Shown piece after piece: positions 8,333 through 16,561 of a stretch of 64,000 bases of DNA; the stretch's first letter is position 1, and the number at the start of each line of letters is the position of its first letter. The position numbers and the translations under genes are program-made. Location of the stretch: positions 682,001 through 746,000 of the forward strand of contig NZ_JAFRDR010000001.1 of NCBI RefSeq assembly GCF_017377795.1, read 5' to 3'. Source of the DNA: Williamsia soli (GTDB lineage: Bacteria; Actinomycetota; Actinomycetes; Mycobacteriales; Mycobacteriaceae). Below the pieces are notes generated by a model. It saw only the letters and a program-made list of their open reading frames with translations, searched no databases and was not told where the DNA came from.

Positions 8333-9211
8333 ATGCCCGCTCCCAGCGACCTGGAGGTCGGCCGCCGGATTCGCACCCATCGCGAACAGCAGCAGGTCTC
8401 TCTCCGGGAGATGGCGCGTCGTCTCGACGTCAGCCCGGCTACGCTGTCGGCGCTCGAGAACGGCCGGACAGCCGTGAGCGTGCGCCGAATGTTCGCTGTG
8501 AGTGAGGTTCTCGACATCTCGATCGCCGAACTGCTCGACGAGGACGGTCTGGTTGGCCTGAGTCCCATACCTGCGAGTACCAACGCGGTGCCGCGGTGGC
8601 GCGAGTACGAGCCGACACCGCACGACCCCATCCTCGACGCGGCCCTGACGTGCATCATGGCCAAGGGTTACCACGGTTGCTCCGTCCGAGACATCGCCGA
8701 GGCCGCCCACCTGAGCGTGCCCGCGCTCTATCACCATCATGCGAGCAAGCAGGCCATGCTGTATTCACTGATGGACACCACGATGACCGACCTCATCGAC
8801 AGGATGGCCGCCGCCCGCGATGACGGCGGTGATTGTGCGGCAACACGTTTTGCGCTGATGGTCGAGTGTTTAGTGCTCTATCACACGCATCGGCGCGAGC
8901 TGTCGTTCGTGTGTGGAAGCGAGATGCGCAGCCTCGAGTCTGCGAGCCGGACGAATATCGCTGCCAAAAGGACTGCGGTGCAACGACTCGTCGATATCGA
9001 GGTACTCGCCGCGGTCGAAGCGGGTGAGTTCGGGACGACCCAGCCGAAGCAATCGTCGCGGGCGGTGGTGACGATGTGCATGAGCGTCGCGAACTGGTTC
9101 CGTCCGGAAGGGCCGGCCAGGCCCGCGGACATCGCACGTTCATATACCCGATTTTCCTTGGACATTGTGCGCGGCACAGTGCCGTCCGACACCCAGAAGG
9201 GAGCCCACTGA
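8333..9211 (+). CDS. Dual-domain regulator: XRE-type HTH fused to TetR-type HTH
   Basis: A 292-residue regulator with two DNA-binding modules. Residues about 8-65 are a Cro/CI HTH (REMARRLDVSPATLSALENG). Residues about 98-150 are a TetR HTH (ILDAALTCIMAKGYHGCSV, then DIAEAAHLSVPALYHHHAS). The rest is a helical TetR ligand/dimer domain. It sits between the aldehyde dehydrogenase and the acyl-CoA ligase, and its stop overlaps the ligase start (TGATG). A local regulator of this cassette, sensing an acyl-CoA or aldehyde, is an inference from position. Confidence 0.85.
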   Translation: MPAPSDLEVGRRIRTHREQQQVSLREMARRLDVSPATLSALENGRTAVSVRRMFAVSEVLDISIAELLDEDGLVGLSPIPASTNAVPRWREYEPTPHDPILDAALTCIMAKGYHGCSVRDIAEAAHLSVPALYHHHASKQAMLYSLMDTTMTDLIDRMAAARDDGGDCAATRFALMVECLVLYHTHRRELSFVCGSEMRSLESASRTNIAAKRTAVQRLVDIEVLAAVEAGEFGTTQPKQSSRAVVTMCMSVANWFRPEGPARPADIARSYTRFSLDIVRGTVPSDTQKGAH

Positions 9212-10746
9212 TGTATCCGGGCGCGCATTCCATCTCCAACCCGGATAAACCGGCGGTCATCATGGCCGGGACAGGTGAGGTACTCACCTACGCCGAACTC
9301 GAGAGCCGTTCGGTGAAGCTTGCCAGGTATTTCCGGTCGCTGGGGCTGCAGCGCGGTGACCACATCGCCCTGCTCAGCGACAACAATCCGCGCATCTTCG
9401 AGACCTACTGGGCGGCAATGCGGTCGGGCCTGTACCTGACGGCCATCAATCGACACCTGACACCGCCTGAGGTCGCGTACATCGTCGAGGATTCACAGGC
9501 GACGTGCCTCGTGGTGTCGGCATCGCTGGGTGCACTCGCCGGTGAGATCGTCTCGTTGACCCCTGACATCCGTCACCGGCTTTCCTTCGGCGGGCCGACA
9601 GCCGGGTACGCCGACCTCGACGAAGCGCTCGCAGATGTCTCCGACGAGCCGCTGGACGACCAGCCTCGCGGCGCCGACATGCTGTATTCGTCCGGCACGA
9701 CGGGAAAGCCGAAGGGCATCGCACCCTCACTGCCGGATCGCCAGGTCGGCGACGAGGGCGACACGATGGTGCACATGGTCCGGGACCTGTGGGGGATGGA
9801 CTCGGAGACCGTCTACCTGTCACCGGCGCCGCTGTATCACGCTGCGCCACTGCGCACTGCGGCTGCGATCCAGGCCATCGGCGGCACTGCAGTCATCATG
9901 GACCGCTTCGACGCCGAAGCTGCGCTCAGTCATATCGAGCAGTACCGGATCACCCACAGTCAATGGGTGCCTACGATGTTCGTGCGGATGCTGCGCCTGC
10001 CCGCAGACGTCCGCGACAAGTACGACCACTCCAGCCTGAAGCAGGCGATTCATGCCGCGGCCCCGTGTCCCGTCGACGTCAAACGGGCGATGATCGATTG
10101 GTGGGGACCCATTCTGCTGGAATACTATTCGTCCACCGAGCTCGCCGGCATGACCATGATCGACAGCGAGGAATGGCTCCGCAAGCCGGGATCGGTCGGT
10201 CGCGACGGTTGGCTCGGCACCGTCCACATCTGCGGCGACGACGACAGTGACCTGCCTGCAGGTGAGGTCGGAGTCATCTACTTCGAGCGGGAGACGATGC
10301 CGTTCGAGTACTGGGGTGACCCCGCGAAGACGAAATCGGCCCAGCACCCCGAGCACGACAACTGGGCGACCACAGGCGATGTCGGATACCTCGACCCGGA
10401 CCGGTATCTGTTCCTCACCGACCGGGCCACGTTCATGATCATCTCGGGCGGCGTGAACATCTATCCGCAGGAGATCGAGAACGTCCTGGCGGGGCACCCG
10501 AAGGTCCTCGACGTCGCGGTGGTCGGCGTCCCCGACGACGAGATGGGGGAGACGGTCCTCGCGGCCGTCCAGACGGTGGACGGCGTCGAAGGATCACTCG
10601 AACTCTCCGACGAACTCTTGCGGTTCACCGGCGAACGGCTGGCCCGGTTCAAGGTCCCGCGCTCGCTGATCTTCGTCGACAGCCTGCCCCGGACACCGAC
10701 AGGCAAACTCGCCAAGGGTGACCTGAAGAACCAGTTCGCTCGCTGA
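9211..10746 (+). CDS. Acyl-CoA synthetase / AMP-dependent ligase (FadD-like)
   Basis: A 511-residue adenylate-forming enzyme. The AMP-binding P-loop is YSSGTTGKPKG; ATTGDVGYLDPD carries the adenylate-binding aspartate; the hinge/C-terminal lysine is in PRTPTGKLAKGDL. It would activate a carboxylic acid to its CoA thioester through an acyl-AMP intermediate. ATG 9211 is chosen because AGAAGGGA lies 9 nt upstream and the start overlaps the regulator stop. The pairing with an aldehyde dehydrogenase points to a catabolic route whose substrate is not identified. Confidence 0.9.
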   Translation: MYPGAHSISNPDKPAVIMAGTGEVLTYAELESRSVKLARYFRSLGLQRGDHIALLSDNNPRIFETYWAAMRSGLYLTAINRHLTPPEVAYIVEDSQATCLVVSASLGALAGEIVSLTPDIRHRLSFGGPTAGYADLDEALADVSDEPLDDQPRGADMLYSSGTTGKPKGIAPSLPDRQVGDEGDTMVHMVRDLWGMDSETVYLSPAPLYHAAPLRTAAAIQAIGGTAVIMDRFDAEAALSHIEQYRITHSQWVPTMFVRMLRLPADVRDKYDHSSLKQAIHAAAPCPVDVKRAMIDWWGPILLEYYSSTELAGMTMIDSEEWLRKPGSVGRDGWLGTVHICGDDDSDLPAGEVGVIYFERETMPFEYWGDPAKTKSAQHPEHDNWATTGDVGYLDPDRYLFLTDRATFMIISGGVNIYPQEIENVLAGHPKVLDVAVVGVPDDEMGETVLAAVQTVDGVEGSLELSDELLRFTGERLARFKVPRSLIFVDSLPRTPTGKLAKGDLKNQFAR

Positions 10747-10766
10747 CGTTCGGCCTGCGCACAAAA

Positions 10767-10824
10767 GCACCTCGTTCGGTCATATGCACACGTTCAAACG
10801 CGTGCATATGACTTAACGAGGTGC
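10767..10824. repeat. Palindrome family B, copy 1, between convergent genes
   Basis: Arms GCACCTCGTT and AACGAGGTGC, then TCATATGCAC and GTGCATATGA, pair without mismatch around a short loop. It separates the convergent ligase and DedA genes. An A-run on the left gives a T-run on the minus strand, so it may terminate DedA. Related to the copy at 49656. Confidence 0.85.
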
Positions 10825-10832
10825 ATCTGATG

Positions 10833-11543
10833 TCAGGTGGGGGAATCCGACGGCGCTTCGGTCGCGGGCTGCGGCTGGTCTCCGCGGCGCCGGTAGCGCT
10901 TGACGATCTCGCTGATGATCGGGAGCACGGACACGAAGACGATCAACAGGAAGATGTAGTCGATGTTCTCCTGGATGAACGTGATCTGTCCGAGCCAATA
11001 GCCGAGCAGCGTCACGCCCGCGCCCCAGACGATCGCGCCGACGATGTTGTAGGTGAGGAACGTCCGGTACTTCATCCGGGCGGCGCCGGCGACGAGCGGC
11101 GCATACGTCCGCACGATGGGGACGAACCGGGCCAGGAAGATGGTGATCGGGCCGTGCTTCTCGAAGAACTCGTGAGCCTCTTCGATGTACTTGGTCTTGA
11201 GGACCTTGGCGTCGGGCTTGAACAGGGAATACCCGAAGCGGTTGCCGAGAAAATAACCCACCTGATCACCGAGGAACGCAGCGATCGGGATCGTCACCAG
11301 CAACACCCACAGGGGGGCGAAAGGTTCGATCTCTGTCGACTTCGCAGCGACGATCAGGCCTGCGGTGAAGAGCAGGGAATCCCCGGGAAGCAGCGGGAAC
11401 AGCAATCCGGACTCGATGAAGACGACGAGGAGGAGCCCGCCCAACATCCAGGTCCCGAATGAATTCAGCAGGTTGACCGGGTCCAGGAACCCAGGCAGTA
11501 ACGCCACTTCGGTGGTGGTCTGGGCAAGCACAGTCTCGATCAC
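10833..11543 (-). CDS. DedA-family membrane protein (Rv0364-like)
   Basis: About 236 residues. DedA/SNARE-associated (VTT) fold: the re-entrant segment FIESGLLFPLLPGDSLLFTAG, then GDQVGYFLGNRFG, and the conserved FLARFVPIVRTYAPLVAG arginine-proline motif, followed by C-terminal membrane helices. DedA proteins act in membrane lipid (undecaprenyl phosphate or phospholipid) scrambling and need the membrane potential; which applies here is unknown. It is divergent from fba, as in M. tuberculosis (Rv0363c/Rv0364). GTG 11543 is chosen; GTG 11531 is possible. Confidence 0.87.
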   Translation of the reverse strand: MIETVLAQTTTEVALLPGFLDPVNLLNSFGTWMLGGLLLVVFIESGLLFPLLPGDSLLFTAGLIVAAKSTEIEPFAPLWVLLVTIPIAAFLGDQVGYFLGNRFGYSLFKPDAKVLKTKYIEEAHEFFEKHGPITIFLARFVPIVRTYAPLVAGAARMKYRTFLTYNIVGAIVWGAGVTLLGYWLGQITFIQENIDYIFLLIVFVSVLPIISEIVKRYRRRGDQPQPATEAPSDSPT

Positions 11544-11682
11544 AGGGCCCAAGAGTACCGGTTGTTCCTGTCCGATTCCCAAACCGACGATATGGCGACG
11601 CGCAGATGGGCGGGCGGCGCGGCAAGCGGACACACTTGCCATACTTGGGCGGATAAGCCAACGAACCGCAGCTGGAGGACAT

Positions 11683-12720
11683 ATGCCCATCGCAACGCCC
11701 GAACAATATGCACAGATGCTCAATGCGGCGAAGGAAGGCGGGTTCGCGTTCCCCGCGATCAACTGCACGTCGTCGAACACCATCAACGCTGCCCTCAAGG
11801 GTTTCGCGGATGCCGGCAGTGACGGCATCATCCAGTTCTCCACCGGTGGTGCCGAGTTCGGGTCGGGCCTGGGTGTCAAGGACATGGTCACCGGCGCTGT
11901 CGCTCTGGCCGAGTTCGCCCACGTCGTTGCCGAGAAGTACGGCGTGACCGTGGCCCTGCACACCGACCATTGCCCCAAGGACAAGCTCGACTCTTACGTG
12001 CGCCCGCTGCTCGCCATCTCCCAGGAGCGCGTCGACGCCGGAAAGAACCCGCTGTTCCAGTCGCACATGTGGGACGGCAGCGCGGTGCCGCTCGACGAGA
12101 ACCTGGAGATCGCCAAAGACCTCCTGGCCAAGGCCGCAGCCGCCAAGATCATCCTGGAAATCGAGATCGGTGTCGTCGGCGGTGAAGAGGACGGTGTCGA
12201 GAACGAGATCAATGACAAGCTGTTCACCACGGCCGAAGACTTCGAGGCCACTCTCGAAGCACTCGGTGCGGGTGACTCCGGTAGCCGTTACCTGCTGGCC
12301 GCGACCTTCGGCAACGTCCACGGTGTCTACAAGCCTGGCAACGTGAAGCTGCGTCCCGAGGTCCTCAAGATCGGCCAGGAAGTTGCCGTCAAGAAGCTCG
12401 GGCTGCCCGAGGGTGCCAAGCCCTTCGACTTCGTCTTCCACGGTGGATCCGGGTCGCTAAAGAGCGAGATCGAAGAGGCCCTGGGTTATGGCGTCATCAA
12501 GATGAACGTCGACACCGACACCCAGTACGCCTACACCCGGCCGATCGCCGGTCACATGTTCGCCAACTACGACGGCGTCCTCAAGGTCGACGGCGACGTG
12601 GGCAACAAGAAGGTCTACGACCCCCGTGTCTACAACAAGAAGGCGGAGGCGTCGATGACCGAGCGCGTCATCGAGGCGTGCACCGACCTCAAGTCGACGG
12701 GCAAGTCCATCAGCGCCTAG
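11683..12720 (+). CDS. fba: Class II fructose-bisphosphate aldolase
   Basis: A 345-residue zinc-dependent aldolase of glycolysis and gluconeogenesis, cleaving fructose 1,6-bisphosphate to DHAP and glyceraldehyde 3-phosphate. The zinc/active-site segment VALHTDHCPKD, EIEIGVVGGEEDG, the ATFGNVHGVYKPG zinc histidine and FVFHGGSGS are all present. GGAGG lies 5 nt upstream of ATG 11683. The stop overlaps the convergent gene by 3 nt. Confidence 0.97.
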   Translation: MPIATPEQYAQMLNAAKEGGFAFPAINCTSSNTINAALKGFADAGSDGIIQFSTGGAEFGSGLGVKDMVTGAVALAEFAHVVAEKYGVTVALHTDHCPKDKLDSYVRPLLAISQERVDAGKNPLFQSHMWDGSAVPLDENLEIAKDLLAKAAAAKIILEIEIGVVGGEEDGVENEINDKLFTTAEDFEATLEALGAGDSGSRYLLAATFGNVHGVYKPGNVKLRPEVLKIGQEVAVKKLGLPEGAKPFDFVFHGGSGSLKSEIEEALGYGVIKMNVDTDTQYAYTRPIAGHMFANYDGVLKVDGDVGNKKVYDPRVYNKKAEASMTERVIEACTDLKSTGKSISA

Positions 12721-13184
12721 AGGAGTAGCCCCACCAGGACAGCGACTCCCAGCAGCACCAACGCAGCGGCCGCACATAAGACCGAGGTATCCACCCGGCG
12801 GTGCGGCCGCTGCGTCGTCGTCATGCGCGGTGGGTCGAACGGGTACGGATCAGCCCCGTGCGGGACGTGTTGTGCCGGCGGGACGCCGTAGTGGTCGGGT
12901 CGCTGAACGAAGTGGCCGGGCTGGGCGTAGGGGCCGGGCACCGGACGTTGGACCATCTGGCGGTAGTGCTCGGGAGGCGCCGGCGGCCGGTTGCTCATCT
13001 GCGGTGCGAATCGCGGCGGTGGACCTTGACGCGGGACCGGATTCGGCCGGGTCGGCGGCTCGTGATCGCGGTGAGGTGCCGATGCCGGCGGGCGCTGCGA
13101 CGCGAGCGGCAGGGTCGCCGCATTCACCACCCGGTGGGTGGGTCGGGCTGGACCAGCGGGCCGCCGGTCTTCCGGAGAGGGCAC
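12717..13184 (-). CDS. Proline-rich single-pass membrane protein
   Basis: About 155 residues: a long proline/arginine/histidine-rich N-terminal region and a single C-terminal membrane segment (VLCAAAALVLLGVAVLVGLLL) that ends the protein. This tail-anchored layout puts the proline-rich part in the cytoplasm or leaves it disordered. The GTG start at 13184 has no clear ribosome-binding site, so the start is uncertain. It is downstream of the acidic-repeat membrane protein on the same strand and convergent with fba (3-nt overlap). Function unknown. Confidence 0.55.
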   Translation of the reverse strand: MPSPEDRRPAGPARPTHRVVNAATLPLASQRPPASAPHRDHEPPTRPNPVPRQGPPPRFAPQMSNRPPAPPEHYRQMVQRPVPGPYAQPGHFVQRPDHYGVPPAQHVPHGADPYPFDPPRMTTTQRPHRRVDTSVLCAAAALVLLGVAVLVGLLL

Positions 13185-13258
13185 GTGACGAGCCTATCGG
13201 GCACGCTGCATCCGCGTGGGGCACATACGCGCGCAGTCATTCGGTCAGTCGTACGCCG

Positions 13259-14758
13259 CTACGCCTTGCAGACCTTCCATTCGCCGTCGATCTTGCTCAG
13301 AGTCAGCGCGACGTCGAGCTTCTGGTCGGGCGTCGCGGTCTTGAAAGCGATCACCTCCACCACCGCGCTGTTGCCGTCCTCGACGATCTTGGATGCCTTG
13401 ACCCCGTCGACCCCCACCAATTCGTTGTTGGCCTTCTGGATGCGGTGGTCCTCGGCGAACTCCTGATCGGACATCCCTGCAAAACGTGCCTGCGCTTCTC
13501 CGCAGGTGATCGAGCGGAGGACGACGATGTCTCCGTCACGGAGCGCCGTCGTGTACTCCAGCGCGGTGTTCGCCGCAACGTCGGCCGGGGGCACATCGTC
13601 GTCTTCACCGGTGGCGATCACGCCGATGACGGCGGCCACGACTCCGAGGATCACGACGAGGGCCGCGATTCCGATCCACAGCCCCTTACGCGATTTCTTG
13701 GGCGCGGCACCGGTCGGTCGGTTCTGCGGGGTGCCACCGGGTGCGATGTATTGGGGCGCAGACGGTTCGGCCTTCCACCCGGATGCCTGGGCCGGACGTT
13801 CCTGCGGACGGGGCGCCTTTGTGACGCTGATCCGTTCGGTCTGCGCGTCGATGACCTCCGTCGGCGCGGAGGAATCGGTGGCGATCACCTGGGTTTCGGT
13901 CTCGTCCGCGGGCGATCCGACAACCGGCGGCTCCGAGCCGGAGGATGTCGTCTTCGTGAGGCCGACCGGCGCCACCGCCGCGAACTCGGCGGTCTCGCTG
14001 TCGTCGCCGGGTTCGCCGGGTTCGCCGGCAACGATGGCGACGGTGTCCGCTTCGGAATCCGCCGTCGCGGTGGATTCGGTTTCGGCGGTGTCGTCGACCG
14101 ACTCGTCGGCAGCCAACTCCGCAGAAGAGGGCTCTGGAGGCGCCTGTTCTGCAGGTGACGATTCCGGGGACGAAGCCTCCGTCGTAGTCGTCGCCTCGAC
14201 GGCCTCTGGTGCCTCGGCCGGAGCTTGATCGGCCCCGGCTTCTTCCTCGCCGCCGGCCTCTTCGTCGCCCCGAGCTTCTTCGTCGACCCGAGCTTCTTCC
14301 TCCACGCCAGCTTCTTCGTCGGGCCGAGCTTCTTCGTCGCCCCGAGCTTCTTCGTCGACTCGAGCTTCTTCGTCATCTGCAGCGTCTTCGTCGCCTGGCG
14401 GTTCGTCTGTGTCCTCCGACGGCTCCGGTGTCGCGGATTCGGGAGTGGTGTCCTCGGCAGCCGAGACGTCGGTGGAGGTGTCCTCCTCGGTCGCTTCCGG
14501 CGCGGCGGAGGTCTCGGATTCGGTCGCTGGAATGTCGGTCGAATCGACGACCGGGGCCGTCGGCGTATCCCGACCCTCTTCTTCCTGCGACAACTGTTCC
14601 CCCTGTGGTGAGTGTTCTGTGACCGGTGCTTGATCCTGGACGGGTGCTTGATCCTGCGACGTGGCCTGACCCGGGCCTATTTTTCCTTCGCGACGCTTAC
14701 GGATGGCCGAAAGTGCGCGGCTGACAACAGAATTGCCTTCATCGTTAGGATGTGACAT
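13259..14758 (-). CDS. Membrane protein with acidic repeats and DUF4878-like C-terminus (Rv0361-like)
   Basis: 499 residues. After a basic N-terminus comes about 300 residues of acidic, alanine/threonine-rich low complexity, including a six-residue repeat of the DEEARx type encoded by an 18-bp minisatellite. One membrane segment follows (LWIGIAALVVILGVVAAVIG), then an extracellular domain of about 115 residues ending IDGEWKVCKA with paired cysteines, resembling DUF4878. The location next to the DUF3151 gene and fba fits Rv0361 of M. tuberculosis (from memory). ATG 14758 is the first plausible start. The role is unknown; the domain type is found in exported lumazine-like/NTF2-like proteins. 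Confidence 0.72.
   Translation of the reverse strand: MSHPNDEGNSVVSRALSAIRKRREGKIGPGQATSQDQAPVQDQAPVTEHSPQGEQLSQEEEGRDTPTAPVVDSTDIPATESETSAAPEATEEDTSTDVSAAEDTTPESATPEPSEDTDEPPGDEDAADDEEARVDEEARGDEEARPDEEAGVEEEARVDEEARGDEEAGGEEEAGADQAPAEAPEAVEATTTTEASSPESSPAEQAPPEPSSAELAADESVDDTAETESTATADSEADTVAIVAGEPGEPGDDSETAEFAAVAPVGLTKTTSSGSEPPVVGSPADETETQVIATDSSAPTEVIDAQTERISVTKAPRPQERPAQASGWKAEPSAPQYIAPGGTPQNRPTGAAPKKSRKGLWIGIAALVVILGVVAAVIGVIATGEDDDVPPADVAANTALEYTTALRDGDIVVLRSITCGEAQARFAGMSDQEFAEDHRIQKANNELVGVDGVKASKIVEDGNSAVVEVIAFKTATPDQKLDVALTLSKIDGEWKVCKA
14237..14398 (-). repeat. 18-bp minisatellite, nine units, inside the acidic membrane protein gene
   Basis: Nine 18-bp units on the plus strand, most beginning AGCTTCTTCGTCG. 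They encode DEEARx-type acidic hexapeptides on the minus strand. The in-frame period allows copy-number change without frameshift. Confidence 0.88.
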
Positions 14759-14917
14759 GCACCAGGTCCCCGTCCTCGAGCGACATCGATTGCGACGTGC
14801 GAGGTCGCAGCCGATGATCGGCAAGACATACCTGCGCAGCGTCGGGCCCACCCTATCGAATGGATCGTCGACCGGACGGGTGGCCCGGGCCACGAGCGGA
14901 GCTGCGACAATGGGCCG

Positions 14918-15334
14918 ATGACGTCGTTTGGAGATCTTCTCGGCCCCCAGCCCACCCTGTTGACCGGAGACGACGAGGCGGAGTCGGAGTTGCTCAACGG
15001 AGCCGACCCCGCTGCCGTCGCCGCCGCACATCCCACCGCCTCCGTCGCCTGGGGCGCTCTCGCGGAGGCCGCCCTGAAAGACGGTGCGACCATCACCGCG
15101 TACGCGTATGCGCGCACCGGTTACCACCGTGGTCTCGATCAGCTGCGTCGCCACGGCTGGAAGGGCTTCGGTCCGGTGCCGTGGAGCCACGAACCGAATC
15201 AGGGCTTCCTGCGTTGCGTCGGGGTGCTGGCGCGTGCCGCACAGATCATCGGCGAAGAAGACGAATACCTCCGCTGCCTCGACCTGTTGAACGAGAGTGA
15301 CCCCGCAGCCGCCGGCGAGCTCGGCCTCGCCTGA
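14918..15334 (+). CDS. DUF3151 protein (Rv0360c-like)
   Basis: A 138-residue soluble helical protein. The helical motif AWGALAEAALKDG, AYAYARTGYHRGLDQLRRHGW and PWSHEPNQGFLRCVG match the actinobacterial DUF3151 family (Rv0360c), whose function is not established. It lies near fba and purA as in mycobacteria. The downstream FUSC-type gene overlaps its 3' end by 38 nt if the GTG at 15297 is used. Confidence 0.83.
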   Translation: MTSFGDLLGPQPTLLTGDDEAESELLNGADPAAVAAAHPTASVAWGALAEAALKDGATITAYAYARTGYHRGLDQLRRHGWKGFGPVPWSHEPNQGFLRCVGVLARAAQIIGEEDEYLRCLDLLNESDPAAAGELGLA

Positions 15335-16469
15335 GCCGCAACCGAGCGGTCCTCCGGTCGAGCGGATAAAGCTCCTACCGACCCTCGGCCGTGATCGGTT
15401 GCCGCCGCGCGTGCGGGCACCATTGCACCGCGTTCGGCTGTCGCTGCTGCCCGTCCTCCAGTGCTCTCTCGCGGCTGGGCTCGCGTGGTGGATCGCAAGT
15501 CAGGTCTTCGACCATGAACGGCCGTTCTTTGCGCCGATCGCTGCGGTCGTGTCCCTCGGGCTCTCGCTGGGCCAGCGCTGGCGTCGCGCTCTCGAGGTGG
15601 CCATCGGTGTCACCGTCGGTGTCGCGGTCGGCGACCTGATCATCTCGGTGATCGGCTCGGGAACCTGGCAGATCATGGTCGTCGTCGCCATCGCGATGTT
15701 GTGCGCGGTGCTCGTGGACAAGGGGCCCCTGGTCCCGATCCAGGCGGCGAGTTCGGCGGTGCTGGTGGCCACGCTGTTGCCGCCGGGTGGAGTGGACGGC
15801 TACCACCGGGTGATCGACGCACTCATCGGTGGGCTGGTCGCGATTCTCGTGGTCGCACTCATCCCCACCCACCCCGTCCTGCGCGCGCGCCGCGACGCCG
15901 CCAATGTGCTGACCACCATGTCGGATGTACTCGCCGAGGTCGCCGAGGGTCTGCGGCGCATGGACCACGAGCGGCTCAGCGAAGCCCTCGAGAACGCCCG
16001 CACCACGCAGGCCGGTATCGACGCGTTGCGGTCGGACATCTCCGGAGGACAGGAGATCAGCCGGATCTCGCCGCTGCACTGGGCCCGTCGTTCGCGGCTC
16101 GACCGCGTCACCGCAATGGCCGATCCGATCGACAACGCCGTCCGGAACGTCCGGGTGTTGACTCGCCGCGCCGCTGCCTCGACCGAACGCGGTCAGAAGA
16201 TCAAACCCGAGATCGTCGACCTCATCGGGCAGCTCGGCCACGCCTTCGATGTCCTCAACGACATGATGCTCGCCGATCCCGGTCAAATGCCGGACCAGGT
16301 GGAGGCGGCGAGGGTGTTGCGGAGTATCGCGCGCCGGACCAAACCCGAGTTGGTCGAGGGCAGTGCGTTGTCGGAAACCGTGATCCTCGCGCAGCTCCGC
16401 TCGACACTCGTCGATCTCCTCATGGCCTGCGGGCTTTCCCGGGTCTCGGCGATGGCCACGTTGAGATAG
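15297..16469 (+). CDS. FUSC/aromatic acid exporter-type membrane protein
   Basis: About 390 residues. The N-terminal half has about six membrane segments (VLQCSLAAGLAWWIA, FFAPIAAVVSLGLSLG, VAIGVTVGVAVGDLIISVIG, VVVAIAMLCAVLV, IDALIGGLVAILVVALI). The C-terminal half is a cytoplasmic helical domain. This matches the FUSC/ArAE family that exports aromatic acids or related compounds. The GTG at 15297 lies inside the DUF3151 gene; no clean ribosome-binding site decides the start, so the true start may be somewhat later. Substrate unknown. Confidence 0.72.
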   Translation: MTPQPPASSASPEPQPSGPPVERIKLLPTLGRDRLPPRVRAPLHRVRLSLLPVLQCSLAAGLAWWIASQVFDHERPFFAPIAAVVSLGLSLGQRWRRALEVAIGVTVGVAVGDLIISVIGSGTWQIMVVVAIAMLCAVLVDKGPLVPIQAASSAVLVATLLPPGGVDGYHRVIDALIGGLVAILVVALIPTHPVLRARRDAANVLTTMSDVLAEVAEGLRRMDHERLSEALENARTTQAGIDALRSDISGGQEISRISPLHWARRSRLDRVTAMADPIDNAVRNVRVLTRRAAASTERGQKIKPEIVDLIGQLGHAFDVLNDMMLADPGQMPDQVEAARVLRSIARRTKPELVEGSALSETVILAQLRSTLVDLLMACGLSRVSAMATLR

Positions 16470-16487
16470 CGCCCCGATAGCCCGCCC

Positions 16488-16517
16488 TTGCAACACATGC
16501 AAGATCATGCATATATT
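16488..16517 (+). promoter_or_regulatory. Promoter of the cation exporter with a palindrome in the spacer
   Basis: TTGCAA (16488-16493) and TATATT (16512-16517) with an 18-bp spacer make a near-consensus promoter. The palindrome ATGCAAGATCATGCAT (16497-16512, 14 of 16 positions symmetric) fills the spacer, where a metal-responsive regulator could bind. Confidence 0.55.
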
Positions 16518-16561
16518 GGTGATCGGTCCTGGTGTCAGGGCAAGAACAGGGGAACGAACTG

